From assembly GCA_964454255.1 (NCBI GenBank), contig CAYVSY010000013.1, positions 1 through 20,755 on the forward strand: 20,755 bases of DNA. Direction: 5' to 3'. Shown in pieces: positions 1 through 8,725 of this stretch. The translations under genes and the position numbers were made by a program. The DNA comes from CAYVSY01 sp964454255. Lineage in GTDB: Bacteria > Bacillota_I > Bacilli_A > RF39 > UBA660. Within the stretch, counting starts at the first letter, position 1. Each line of letters starts with the position of its first letter. The notes under the pieces are model-generated. The model was not told where the DNA came from. It searched no databases and saw only the letters and a program-made list of their open reading frames with translations.

Positions 1-2111
1 TAAATCAGTTAATTCATGATAATGAGTAGAAAACAAGGTGCGACATTTAATATTATTATGAATATATTCTAAGATAGCTTGAGCAAGACTCATACCATCA
101 AAAGTCGCTGTTCCTCTTCCTAATTCATCAAATAAGATTAAACTATCCTGAGTAGCATTTTTTATGGCATTGGATGCTTCTAACATTTCAACCATAAAAG
201 TTGATTCTCCGCTTACTAAATCATCGCTCGCCCCAATTCTTGTAAATATTTTATTCCTAATTGCCTCATATATGTTGATTTACCAGCCATATTAGGGCCA
301 GTTATTAATAAAATACTTGTATCTTCATCAATAATTATATCATTAGGAACATATTCACCTTTTAAAACATCTTCAACAACTGGATGGCGAGAATCAATTA
401 TTTCTAAAACTTGAGTATCCGTTAATATTGGTCTCACATAATTGTTTTTTTCACTTACTCTAGCAAAACTTTGTAAAACATCTATTTCACTTATAACTTT
501 TGATATTTTTTGAATAATAGGAATATAATTACTGACTTGTATTCTAATTTCATTAAACAATTCATATTCTAAATTAATTATTTTTTCTTCTGCCCCTAGT
601 ATTAAATCTTCTTTTTCTTTTAAAGTGTTATTAATATATCTTTCACAATTAGCTAATGTTTGTTTTCTAATATATCCCATATCATCAGTTATTAAGTTAA
701 CATTTCCTTTACTAATTTCTATATAATAACCGAATACTTTATTAAAGCCAACTTTTAAATTTTTTATACCAGTTCGTTCTCTTTCGTCTATTTCAAAATT
801 ACTAATAAATTCTTTGCCACCACTTCTTAAACTTTTTAATTCATCTAAAGTTTTATTATAACCTTCTTTTATTAAATAACCTTCTTTTAAAGTTATTGGA
901 GGATCTTCATATATGGCATTATTTAACAATTGATATAAATCATCTAAGGTTTCAATATCATAATAGAAATTAATTTCATTTAATATTTTTTTTATTTGCG
1001 GTAAAACTTTTATTGAATTTTTTAACTGAATCAAATCTCTAGCATTAACATTACCTAATGATATTCTTCCACTTAATCTTTCTAAGTCGTATACTTCATA
1101 CAAATAATTTCTTAAATCTTCACACAAAATGAATTCTTTTAATAATGTTTCAACAACATCATATCTTTTATTTATTTCATTTTTATCAATTAATGGGTTT
1201 TCAATAAAAATTCTTAATTTTCTACTACCCATAGCTGTTTTAGTCCAGTCTAATAGCCATAATAAAGAATAATTTCGTTCTTTTAATCTGATACTTTCAG
1301 TTAATTCTAAATTTTTCTTAGTCCATATATCCATTTTTAAGTATGAATCATTTTTAATAATATTTAATTTTTGTATATGAGATAGTTCTCTTTTAGAATT
1401 TAGAATCAAATAAGAAAGTAAATGTTTTGTTCCTAAAATATATCTTTCTTCACTAATATCTTCATAAATATAATTATATATTGGATTATCTAATATACTA
1501 TTAGTAATAGTAACTAATATTTTATATTGATTCCTCAAAGTAGAAACAATTACTTTATCTAATTTTTCATTCACAATTATTTCTTTTATATTTGAAGATA
1601 AAATTTCTTGAATTAAATTATTTGAATCATGTTCAATTAATTTACTTTGAATTTCACCAGTTGTGATATCAGCAAAAGTAATTGTATAACAATTAATATA
1701 ATCGTAAATACTGGCGATATAGTTATTTTCTTTTTCATCTAAATTATTTATGATAGTTCCACTAGTAATAATTTGAATAATATCTCTATCAACGATTCCT
1801 TTAGCTGTTTTAGGATCTTCTAATTGTTCACAAATGGCTACTTTGTAACCTTTTTTTATTAATTTATCTATATAAGTTGATGCAGCATGATAAGGAATAC
1901 CACACATAGGAACTTTTTCATCAAGACCAGCACTTCTACCGGTTAATGTCAATTCTAATTCATGAGAAGCCGTTTCAGCATCTTCAAAAAACATTTCATA
2001 AAAATCACCTAAACGATAAAATATAATTACATCTTCATATTTATCCTTCAGTTCTAAATAATGTTTCATCATTGGCGATATTTTATTTCTATCAACTTCA
2101 TTACGTTTCAT
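1..2111 (-). pseudogene. mutS: DNA mismatch repair ATPase MutS, frameshifted and partial
   Basis: MutS recognises base mismatches and recruits MutL using its ATPase. The first reading frame (216-2111, 631 residues) has the mismatch-binding GDFYEMF motif at residues 35-41 (F37, E39), the connector, lever and clamp regions, and the Walker A motif GPNMAGKST at 605-613. It then runs into 14 unrelated residues and a TAG stop. In another frame, from about 265 down to base 1, the expected C-terminal ATPase domain continues: IFTRIGASDDLVSGESTF, Walker B LILFDE, GRGT, and STHYHEL, open to the window edge. Compared with B. subtilis or E. coli MutS, about 21 residues between MRQ and IFTR are missing, so roughly 64-67 bases are lost at about 256-266 and the frame is broken. 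The 3' end lies outside the window. The family assignment is certain; whether the lesion is biological or an assembly error cannot be told here. Confidence 0.93.
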
Positions 2112-2134
2112 AATTCCACCTTTACTTCATTAAA

Positions 2135-2143
2135 ATTATACCA
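2135..2143 (-). promoter_or_regulatory. Extended -10 promoter of mutS
   Basis: On the minus strand the sequence TGGTATAAT (TGnTATAAT) lies 23 bases before the mutS start codon. No good -35 is present; that region falls in the upstream terminator. The ribosome binding site AAAGGTGG follows, with five bases between it and the ATG at 2111. Confidence 0.6.
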
Positions 2144-2148
2144 TAAAT

Positions 2149-2172
2149 AAAAAAAAACTACTACTGTAGTTT
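2149..2172 (-). terminator. Rho-independent terminator after the small unknown gene
   Basis: Minus-strand hairpin AAACTAC / GTAGTTT with a four-base loop (2155-2172), followed by a run of T residues (complement of the A run at 2149-2157). It ends transcription of the 2179-2595 gene and overlaps the -35 region of the mutS promoter. Confidence 0.7.
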
Positions 2173-2178
2173 TATCTT

Positions 2179-2595
2179 TTATAATGTTTTAATTCTAGAC
2201 TTATGATGATAATTATAATATATTTTTAAATTACTTATTCTATCATCTTCGCTTTTTTCTTGAAGTTTTAATTCTTCAATTCTTTCTTCACCTTTATTAG
2301 ACCATTCCACTATTCTTTCAACTTCATCTTCATCATTTGATAATTCATAACTACATAATGGATTAGTTCCATATAATTCCTTTTCATATAAAATTTTAAA
2401 TTCATTTATTATTGATTCATCATGTTTATCTATTTTAAAATATAGATATTCATTAGGTATATATATTATAGAAAACATTTTACTATCTAATGTTCCTTTG
2501 ACAACACTGACTTCTAAACATACAACAGTAATATCAATTCTTTCTTTAAAATTATTTTTAAGACATTGAACTAATTCTTGACAATTATTAATCAT
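2179..2595 (-). CDS. Hypothetical 138-residue protein
   Basis: I do not recognise this protein. From the chosen start it is 138 residues (MINNCQELV...). It is acidic in the C-terminal half, with a charged stretch rich in Glu/Asp (SNDEDEVERIVEW, EERIEELKLQEKSEDD) and a basic C-terminus (HHKSRIKTL). No membrane segment or signal peptide is visible, so it is probably a small cytosolic protein. An in-frame ATG at 2622 exists, but the ribosome binding site AGGAG (2605-2609) lies nine bases before the ATG at 2595. The predicted transcription start, just after the -10 at 2628-2633, also falls about at 2622, so 2595 is the better start. It has its own promoter and terminator and is therefore a single-gene unit between ileS and mutS. 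Confidence 0.75.
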   Translation of the reverse strand: MINNCQELVQCLKNNFKERIDITVVCLEVSVVKGTLDSKMFSIIYIPNEYLYFKIDKHDESIINEFKILYEKELYGTNPLCSYELSNDEDEVERIVEWSNKGEERIEELKLQEKSEDDRISNLKIYYNYHHKSRIKTL

Positions 2596-2627
2596 TTTGT
2601 TATTCTCCTTTTTTTGAAACATGAATT

Positions 2628-2656
2628 ATTCTATATCATTATATGAAAAAAGTCAA
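2628..2656 (-). promoter_or_regulatory. Sigma-A type promoter of the 138-residue gene
   Basis: Minus strand: -35 TTGACT (2656-2651), 17-base spacer, -10 TAGAAT (2633-2628). Spacing is ideal and five of six bases match in each hexamer. Confidence 0.7.
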
Positions 2657-2708
2657 ATTTTTTCTAATTATTTTAAATTATTTTAATAAAAAAATATAAA
2701 CTTGATGT

Positions 2709-5700
2709 CTATATCTTTTCCGTTTTAATATTAACACTATATTCATTAATATTATAATTATCTGTAATATTCTTCGATTCTATTAATTCTAAACATAATG
2801 TTTCATCTTTAATATAATTTATATAGTCTTTAATTGAATTAGTAAATTCTTCGTTTGCTTCATAATGAATTTTTATTCTATCTAGCACATCATAATTATT
2901 AGTTTTACGAAGTTGTTGAACTTTTGATATAAATTCTCTAGCATTACCTTCATTGATTAATTCTTTAGTTAATGTCGTGTTTAAAATAATAAAATTATTA
3001 TTTTCTTTAGCGACATCAAATCCCTCTTTAGCAATTATTTTAATATCAACTAATTCAGGAGTAATATCAATATTTTTAAATTTAATTATTTGACCGTTTC
3101 TAATATTTTCAATATCATTTTCACTTAAATTTGATAAAAATGTAGTGTAATCTTTCATTAATGGTCCAATTACTGAACCAGCTTCTTTAAAATTTGGTTT
3201 AATTGTAAAATTCATATATTTTGAAAGATCATTTTCAAATACTAATTTTTTGACATTTAATTCTTCAGTAATTAAATCTTTTAAATCAGCAATTATTTTT
3301 TCAGTAGAACCATCTAAAATAATTTCACTAATTGGTTGTCTAACTTTAATTTTAGCTTCTTCTCTAGCATTTCTTCCTAATGATATTAATTCACGAACTA
3401 AATCCATTTTTTCTTCAATTTTGGTATCAATTAAATTTTTATCATATTTAGGGAAATCACTTAGATGAACTGATTCTTTATCAGTTAAATTAATATATAT
3501 TTCTTCTGACAAGAATGGAACTAATGGTGAAATAATAATTGATAATCCAACTAAAACATCATAAGTTGTTTGATAAACACTCATTTTTGAATTGTTTAAT
3601 TCACTACCCCAAAATCTATTTCTATTTCGTCTAATATACCAATTAGATAAATCTTCAGAAACGAAATTAGTTAAATATTTGACAACTTTATTTAAGTCGT
3701 ATTCTTCATATGAATTAGTTACATTTTTTAATAATGTATTATATTTTGAAATTAACCATTTATCTATTTCTTCTAAATTTTTATATTCAACTTTGAAATT
3801 TCTTGGATCAACATTATCAATATTGGCATATATAACAAAGAAATTATATGTATTGCGAAGAGGATTAAAGAATTTCGAATACACTTCTTTTAAACCCGAA
3901 ACATCAAATTTTAATGGTGTCCATACAGGTGATACATATGGTAAATAAAATCTAACAGTATCAGCACCGTATTCTTTCATAGTTGTGAATGGTTCAACAA
4001 TATTGCCTTTTGATTTACTCATTTTTTTACCTTCATTATCCAAAAGTAAATCATTAACTAAAACATTTTTATAAGGACTACAACCTTTAATAAAAGTTGA
4101 AATAACTAATAATGTATAAAACCATCCTCTTGTTTGATCAATTCCTTCGCAAATGAAATCAGCTGGAAATTGTGTTTCCCATAATTCTTTATTTTCAAAT
4201 GGATAGTGATATTGAGCAAATGGCATAGCACCGCTATCAAACCAACAATCTAAAACATCTGGTATTCGAGTCATAGAGCCACCACATTGTGGACATTTTA
4301 AATGGATTTCATCAATATTTGGTTTATGTAATTCAATTGTTTCATCTATTTGTTCAATTGCTTTTTCAATTAATTCTTGACGAGAGCCTATCATTTCGGT
4401 ATGCCCACAAGAACACTTCCAGAATGGAATTGGTGCTCCCCAATATCTTGTTCTTGAAACTGCCCAATCTTTAGCATTTTCTAACCAGTTTCCAAATCTT
4501 TTTTCACCAACATATGATGGATACCAATTAACTTCTTTATTAGCATTAACTAATGCATCTTTCATTTTAGATACAGCAATATAATAACTTGGCATTGAGT
4601 AATACAAAAGTGGACTATGGCATCGCCAACAATGTGGATAATTATGAACCATTTTTTGTTTTTTAAATAATTTGTCATTTTCTTTTAAATAATCTATAAC
4701 TAAGCGATCAGCTTCAAATACTAAAGTTCCATTCCATAATCCATCATTATAACAGCCGTCTTTTCCAACTGGATTTAAATAAGGTAAATCATATTTTTTT
4801 GCGACATTAGAATCATCTTCACCAAAGGCTGGAGCTAAATGAACAATACCAGTTCCATCAGTCATAGTAACATAGTCATCGGCTGTTACAAAAAAGGCTT
4901 TTTTATCGACTGTTAAGCTTGGGATCAATTGTTCATATTCAATATATTCTAGATCTTTCCCTTTATATTTTTCTAATATTTTATATTCATCACCTAATAT
5001 ATTATTTACTAAAGAAGATGCTAAAATGAATTTATGACCTTTTGATTCTACTTTAACATAATCTTCATTTGGATTAACACAAATAGCAACATTAGCAATT
5101 AAAGTCCATGGTGTTGTGGTCCATACTAGAAAATAGCAATCTTCGTCTTTCTTTTTCATTGGAACAATGACTGTTTCAACAGTAATATCTTCATAACCTT
5201 GGGCTACTTCATGAGAAGCAAGCCCTGTTCCACATCTTGGACAATATGGCATAACTTTATTTCCTTCGTAAAATAAGCCTTCTTCAAAGAATTTTTTTAA
5301 TATCCACCATTCTGTTTCAATATAATCATTTTTGTATGTTAAATATGGATTGTTTGTATCAATAAATTGACCCATTTTTTTTGTTAAATCAGTAAAGGCT
5401 GATTCATTTTCTCTGACGCTTTTTCGGCATTCATTGTTAAAATTATCAATACCAAAAGCTTCAATATCTTTTTTACTTTTAAAGCCTAATTTGTTTTCTA
5501 CATGATTTTCAATTGGAAGTCCATGCGTATCCCATCCTACTTTTCTAATTACTTTTTTTCCTTTTAAGGTATGGTATTTACACATTGCATCTTTTAAATT
5601 TTTAGCGACCATATGGTGTAATCCTGGAAATCCATTTGCAAATGCAGGCCCATCATAAAAGACAAAATAATCATTTCTATTTTCAATTGATTTTTGATAA

Positions 5701-5777
5701 ATATTATTTTTTTCCCAATAATTAATAAATTCTGATTCAATAGTGCTAACACTTTCTTTTTTTAATTCTTTAAACAT
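2709..5777 (-). CDS. ileS: Isoleucyl-tRNA synthetase, IleRS2-like with GXHH signature
   Basis: Cytosolic class I enzyme that charges tRNA-Ile using ATP. The 1022-residue length is normal for the family. Visible parts: N-terminal catalytic motif DGPAFANGFPGLHHM (42-56), GWDTHGLPIE (81-90), CP1 editing domain motifs WTTTPWTL (219-226) and GTGIVHLAPAFGEDD (308-322), the C-terminal half of the Rossmann domain with KMSKS at 585-589, an anticodon-binding domain, and several Cys pairs (CPRC 179, CWRC 383, CSCG 455, CPQC 495). The usual HIGH tetrad (HxGH) reads G52-L53-H54-H55, that is, the first and third positions are swapped. Start: ATG at 5777 with GAGGAGGGAAT just before it. It is transcribed alone from a promoter about 240 bases upstream through a T-box leader, so uncharged tRNA-Ile should control it. 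The family call is essentially certain; the subtype rests on the motif and overall resemblance. Confidence 0.98.
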   Translation of the reverse strand: MFKELKKESVSTIESEFINYWEKNNIYQKSIENRNDYFVFYDGPAFANGFPGLHHMVAKNLKDAMCKYHTLKGKKVIRKVGWDTHGLPIENHVENKLGFKSKKDIEAFGIDNFNNECRKSVRENESAFTDLTKKMGQFIDTNNPYLTYKNDYIETEWWILKKFFEEGLFYEGNKVMPYCPRCGTGLASHEVAQGYEDITVETVIVPMKKKDEDCYFLVWTTTPWTLIANVAICVNPNEDYVKVESKGHKFILASSLVNNILGDEYKILEKYKGKDLEYIEYEQLIPSLTVDKKAFFVTADDYVTMTDGTGIVHLAPAFGEDDSNVAKKYDLPYLNPVGKDGCYNDGLWNGTLVFEADRLVIDYLKENDKLFKKQKMVHNYPHCWRCHSPLLYYSMPSYYIAVSKMKDALVNANKEVNWYPSYVGEKRFGNWLENAKDWAVSRTRYWGAPIPFWKCSCGHTEMIGSRQELIEKAIEQIDETIELHKPNIDEIHLKCPQCGGSMTRIPDVLDCWFDSGAMPFAQYHYPFENKELWETQFPADFICEGIDQTRGWFYTLLVISTFIKGCSPYKNVLVNDLLLDNEGKKMSKSKGNIVEPFTTMKEYGADTVRFYLPYVSPVWTPLKFDVSGLKEVYSKFFNPLRNTYNFFVIYANIDNVDPRNFKVEYKNLEEIDKWLISKYNTLLKNVTNSYEEYDLNKVVKYLTNFVSEDLSNWYIRRNRNRFWGSELNNSKMSVYQTTYDVLVGLSIIISPLVPFLSEEIYINLTDKESVHLSDFPKYDKNLIDTKIEEKMDLVRELISLGRNAREEAKIKVRQPISEIILDGSTEKIIADLKDLITEELNVKKLVFENDLSKYMNFTIKPNFKEAGSVIGPLMKDYTTFLSNLSENDIENIRNGQIIKFKNIDITPELVDIKIIAKEGFDVAKENNNFIILNTTLTKELINEGNAREFISKVQQLRKTNNYDVLDRIKIHYEANEEFTNSIKDYINYIKDETLCLELIESKNITDNYNINEYSVNIKTEKI

Positions 5778-5794
5778 ATTCCCTCCTCATAAAG

Positions 5795-6000
5795 AAAAAA
5801 GTCATCATAATATAAGGACGATTATTACCGCGGTTCCACCTTATTTTATAGATGACTATACTCTTAATACTATAACGCGTAACCGATTTTATCTTATCAA
5901 TAAAACACATCAAAAGTGATACAAATTAAATACTATTTATCTATTTTCACCCAACTAGACTCTCTTTTTAAATAATTAATTTAATTTCGGCTTTTTCATT
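5795..6000 (-). promoter_or_regulatory. T-box riboswitch leader of ileS
   Basis: The minus-strand leader has the classic T-box core AAGGTGGAACCGCGG (5842-5828), whose TGGAACC bulge contacts the acceptor end of uncharged tRNA. Upstream is Stem I: base pairing AGCCGA / TCGGTT (near 5992 and 5882), the conserved AGAGAG...GTTGGGTGAAAA pattern, and a helix ATTATTTA / TAAATAGT. The antiterminator pairs ATAAGG with CCTTAT. A GATGACT arm (5806-5800) followed by a T run (5799-5795) forms the terminator. The Ile codon ATC at 5920-5918 is a possible specifier, but its place in Stem I is not certain from hand folding. Confidence 0.93.
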
Positions 6001-6018
6001 TGTTTTAAATTACAATTA

Positions 6019-6047
6019 ATTTTATCAAAACTAAATATAATTGTCAA
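6019..6047 (-). promoter_or_regulatory. Sigma-A promoter of the T-box/ileS transcript
   Basis: Minus strand: perfect -35 TTGACA (6047-6042), 17-base spacer, -10 TAAAAT (6024-6019). The transcript would start about ten bases before the first T-box sequence. Confidence 0.85.
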
Positions 6048-6102
6048 TATTAAATTTTAATATTAGATTCACTTTTTAAACAATCTCATTCAATTCATTT
6101 TG

Positions 6103-7098
6103 TTATTTCTTTAAATAATCAATTACATCTTTAAAAGTTTTTACTTCAACAATATCCATTTTATAGTTGTTTTCATTTTTTATAGAAAGAGCTTCTTGAT
6201 AGTTTTCGCTTGGAACTAATACAATATCCATGTTAGTTTTATTGGCACCCATTAATTTATATTTTACGCCAGCAATTTCACCAATATTTCCATTATTATC
6301 AATAGTTCCTGTTCCAGCAATCTTTCTTCCTTTTACAATATCTTTATCAATTAATGATAAATATATATTTAAGGCCATCATAAGTCCACCAGATGATCCA
6401 CTTTCACTATCACTAAATTTTAATGATATTTTAGGTAGTGTTTGATAATCATAATTAGTTAATAAATAGATTCCTATTTTAGCTTCATTATTAATATTAA
6501 TAAATTTACATGTCATATTTTTTTCAGAATTATCTCTTTTTATTTTAAATAATATTTCATCACCTATTTTTTTGTTAACTCCGTAATTAATAAAATCTAT
6601 TTCATTTATATCTTTATTATCTACTTTTAATATTTCATCACCTACTTCAAGAGGACAATTAATATTTTCACTTTTTGCAATTATATAATAATTTGATTTA
6701 TTAATAATAAATTCATTATTACTTTCTTTATATGCAACATATATGGCATTTTGAATGGAATTATCTAACATTATTTTTCCGCGTTTAGCAATTTCTTCCA
6801 TACTTTCGTTGGTTATTTGATTATTACTCATTGGAACAATATCCCATGAATTTAAAATTAATCCTAATGCTAAGGTTGGTAATGTTCCTTCATATTCCGA
6901 TGCAAATAATAAATTCAACTCACCATTTATATCATGTTTATTTTCTATTTCTACTTTATCAGCAATATTAATTGTTCCACCTGGAGCTAATACATAATAT
7001 GGTAATTTAATATTGCATACAATAATTCCTATTATTAATCCTATTATAAAAAATTTATTTTCTTTTAAAAAATCTAGAATTTTATTTATTATTTTCAC
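6103..7098 (-). CDS. Membrane-anchored PDZ-Lon serine protease, YlbL/SepM-like
   Basis: A surface-facing protease: one N-terminal membrane segment (residues about 16-32), then the typical LAPGG region, a PDZ domain (about 125-200, with the PLEVGDEILKVDNK core), and a Lon-type (S16) proteolytic domain. The catalytic dyad is probably S236 in SGSSGGLM and K281 in GVKYKLMGA, the latter after GTGTIDNNGNIG. The length of 331 is normal. The start is GTG at 7098, five bases after a strong AGGAGG; the ATG overlapping it by one frame stops at once. B. subtilis YlbL belongs to this family, and streptococcal SepM processes a competence peptide; substrates here are unknown. It is transcribed away from a YlbJ-like gene, a neighbour also in B. 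subtilis (ylbJ-ylbL region). Confidence 0.92.
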   Translation of the reverse strand: MKIINKILDFLKENKFFIIGLIIGIIVCNIKLPYYVLAPGGTINIADKVEIENKHDINGELNLLFASEYEGTLPTLALGLILNSWDIVPMSNNQITNESMEEIAKRGKIMLDNSIQNAIYVAYKESNNEFIINKSNYYIIAKSENINCPLEVGDEILKVDNKDINEIDFINYGVNKKIGDEILFKIKRDNSEKNMTCKFININNEAKIGIYLLTNYDYQTLPKISLKFSDSESGSSGGLMMALNIYLSLIDKDIVKGRKIAGTGTIDNNGNIGEIAGVKYKLMGANKTNMDIVLVPSENYQEALSIKNENNYKMDIVEVKTFKDVIDYLKK

Positions 7099-7143
7099 AT
7101 TTTCCTCCTGTATTATATATTATATTTTATCATATATTTTATT

Positions 7144-8073
7144 ATGAAAAAGAAATTTATTAATTTTTTGATATTATTATCTACTATTTATTTTACTATA
7201 GAACTAATTAAAAATAAAGAATTAGTTTTTTCAACTGTCAATAACTCTATAAATTTATTTACTAAAAATGTTTTTCCATCTCTATTTCCCTTTTTTATAT
7301 TAAGTGATATTTTAATTAATTATGATTTGGCTTATTATTTTGGTTTATTATTTAAAAAACCATTTAATAAAATTTTTTTAATTAAAAGCGAAGCTTCAGT
7401 TATTATTTTTCTTTCAATGATTTCAGGATTTCCTAGTTCTGCTAAAAATATTAGAACTTTATATGATAAAGGGATTTTAAACGAAAAAGAAGCATCTAAA
7501 ATTTTAGCTTGGTCTCATTTTTCTAATCCATTATTTGTTTTAGGAACTGTTTCTACCTTTTTTTTAAATAATAAAAGATTAGGAATAATAATTTTATTAA
7601 GTCATTATATAAGTAATTTTATAGTGGGAATAATTATAAGAAAATATTATCCTAAAACAGAATTATCAATAATACAAAAAAATGAAAAAAAAGAATTTAG
7701 TGTTATTTTAGCTAAAGCTATTACTAATTCTATTAATACTTTAGGACTTATTTTAGGAACAATAACTATATTCTTAATTATTTCTACAATTCTTGTAAAT
7801 AAGTTGAATTTAAATGCTTACAATGAAATGATTCTAAAAGGAATATTAGAAATTACTCAAGGTATAAAAGCATTATCATTATTAAATATTGATGAAATAT
7901 ATAAAGTTGTTTTATCCACAATGTTTTTATCATTTGGAGGATTATCAGTTCATTTACAAATTGTTTCACAAATAACGGAAACTAAAATTTCTTATAAATT
8001 ATTTTTATTAGGAAGAATTCTTCAAACAATTATTTCAGGAATTATATCATATCATTTTTATTATTTATTTTAG
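7144..8073 (+). CDS. ylbJ: YlbJ-like sporulation integral membrane protein
   Basis: Multi-pass membrane protein of 309 residues with about seven or eight hydrophobic segments and nucleoside-recognition (Gate) type motifs: VFPSLFPFFILSDIL (43-57) and SGFPSSAKNIRTLY (94-107), which matches the GxPSGAK loop of YlbJ. YlbJ in B. subtilis is needed for spore formation; its transported substrate is not known to me. This copy is shorter than the usual about 400 residues. The first ATG at 7144 has no recognisable ribosome binding site, so the message may be leaderless or weakly translated; TATA-like sequences lie directly upstream. It is divergent from the YlbL-like protease and its last 32 bases overlap the end of rnc on the other strand. 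Confidence 0.8.
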   Translation: MKKKFINFLILLSTIYFTIELIKNKELVFSTVNNSINLFTKNVFPSLFPFFILSDILINYDLAYYFGLLFKKPFNKIFLIKSEASVIIFLSMISGFPSSAKNIRTLYDKGILNEKEASKILAWSHFSNPLFVLGTVSTFFLNNKRLGIIILLSHYISNFIVGIIIRKYYPKTELSIIQKNEKKEFSVILAKAITNSINTLGLILGTITIFLIISTILVNKLNLNAYNEMILKGILEITQGIKALSLLNIDEIYKVVLSTMFLSFGGLSVHLQIVSQITETKISYKLFLLGRILQTIISGIISYHFYYLF

Positions 8074-8716
8074 CTTGTTTACTTAAGGCTTCACGAGCTG
8101 CTTCTTGTTCACTACCTTTTTTACTATTTGCACATCCACGTCCTAAAATCATTCCATCAACAAGGACTTCACATACAAAAGTAGGACAATGTGGTTCACC
8201 ATATTCATTAACTATTTTATATTCAACACTTTTTTTAAAAGTTTGAACTAATTCTTGAAGTTCTGATTTGTAATCTTTTAAAAATTCAATATTTTCTTTA
8301 ATATATGGTGTTATTATTTTAATCATTTTTTCCTCAGTATAATCAAAACCTTTGTCTAAATACATAGCCCCAATGAAAGCTTCAAAAACATCAGCTAAAA
8401 TAGTAGGATTAGGTTCTTTTTTTTCGCCACTTCCTAATCTTATATATTTGAAAAAATCCAAATCACTAGCATAACGATATAAAGCATTTTCGCATACATA
8501 TGAAGCTCTTTTTTTAGTCATTATTCCTTCTTTGTATTCTTTATCTTGAAATAAATATTTACTTATAATAAGTTCCAAAACAGCATCACCTAAAAATTCT
8601 AATCGTTCATAATTAGGACAATGACTATGTTCATTACTATATGATGTATGAGTAAAAGCTTCTGTATACAATGATATATTGTTATATTCAATATTTAATT
8701 TATCTAATATTTCCAT
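8042..8716 (-). CDS. rnc: Ribonuclease III
   Basis: Double-strand-specific endoribonuclease used in rRNA processing and RNA turnover. The 224 residues hold the RNase III signature YERLEFLGDAVLELI (36-50) with E37, E40 and D44, the second metal site D109/E112 in ADVFEAFIGAMYLDKG, and a C-terminal double-stranded RNA binding domain (about 149-216; DYKSELQELVQ, GPHCPTF-like segment, SKKGSEQEAAREAL). Start ATG at 8716 has GGAGGAATT before it. It is the last gene of the pduL-desulfurase-thioredoxin operon, nine bases after the CcdA-like gene, rather than beside smc/ftsY as in B. subtilis. Its 3' end overlaps the convergent ylbJ-like gene. Confidence 0.98.
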   Translation of the reverse strand: MEILDKLNIEYNNISLYTEAFTHTSYSNEHSHCPNYERLEFLGDAVLELIISKYLFQDKEYKEGIMTKKRASYVCENALYRYASDLDFFKYIRLGSGEKKEPNPTILADVFEAFIGAMYLDKGFDYTEEKMIKIITPYIKENIEFLKDYKSELQELVQTFKKSVEYKIVNEYGEPHCPTFVCEVLVDGMILGRGCANSKKGSEQEAAREALSKQAKINNKNDMI

Positions 8717-8725
8717 AATTCCTCC

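Noticed and set aside
2596..2622. Longer start for the 138-residue gene at 2622
   Set aside because: It lies at about the predicted transcription start and has no ribosome binding site; AGGAG is placed for the ATG at 2595.
2640..2708. AT-only inverted repeat as terminator of ileS
   Set aside because: The stem contains no G-C pairs and cannot be separated from background composition.
3250..3948. Plus-strand open frames inside ileS
   Set aside because: They lie opposite a strongly conserved gene, have no ribosome binding sites and resemble nothing; they are antisense shadows.
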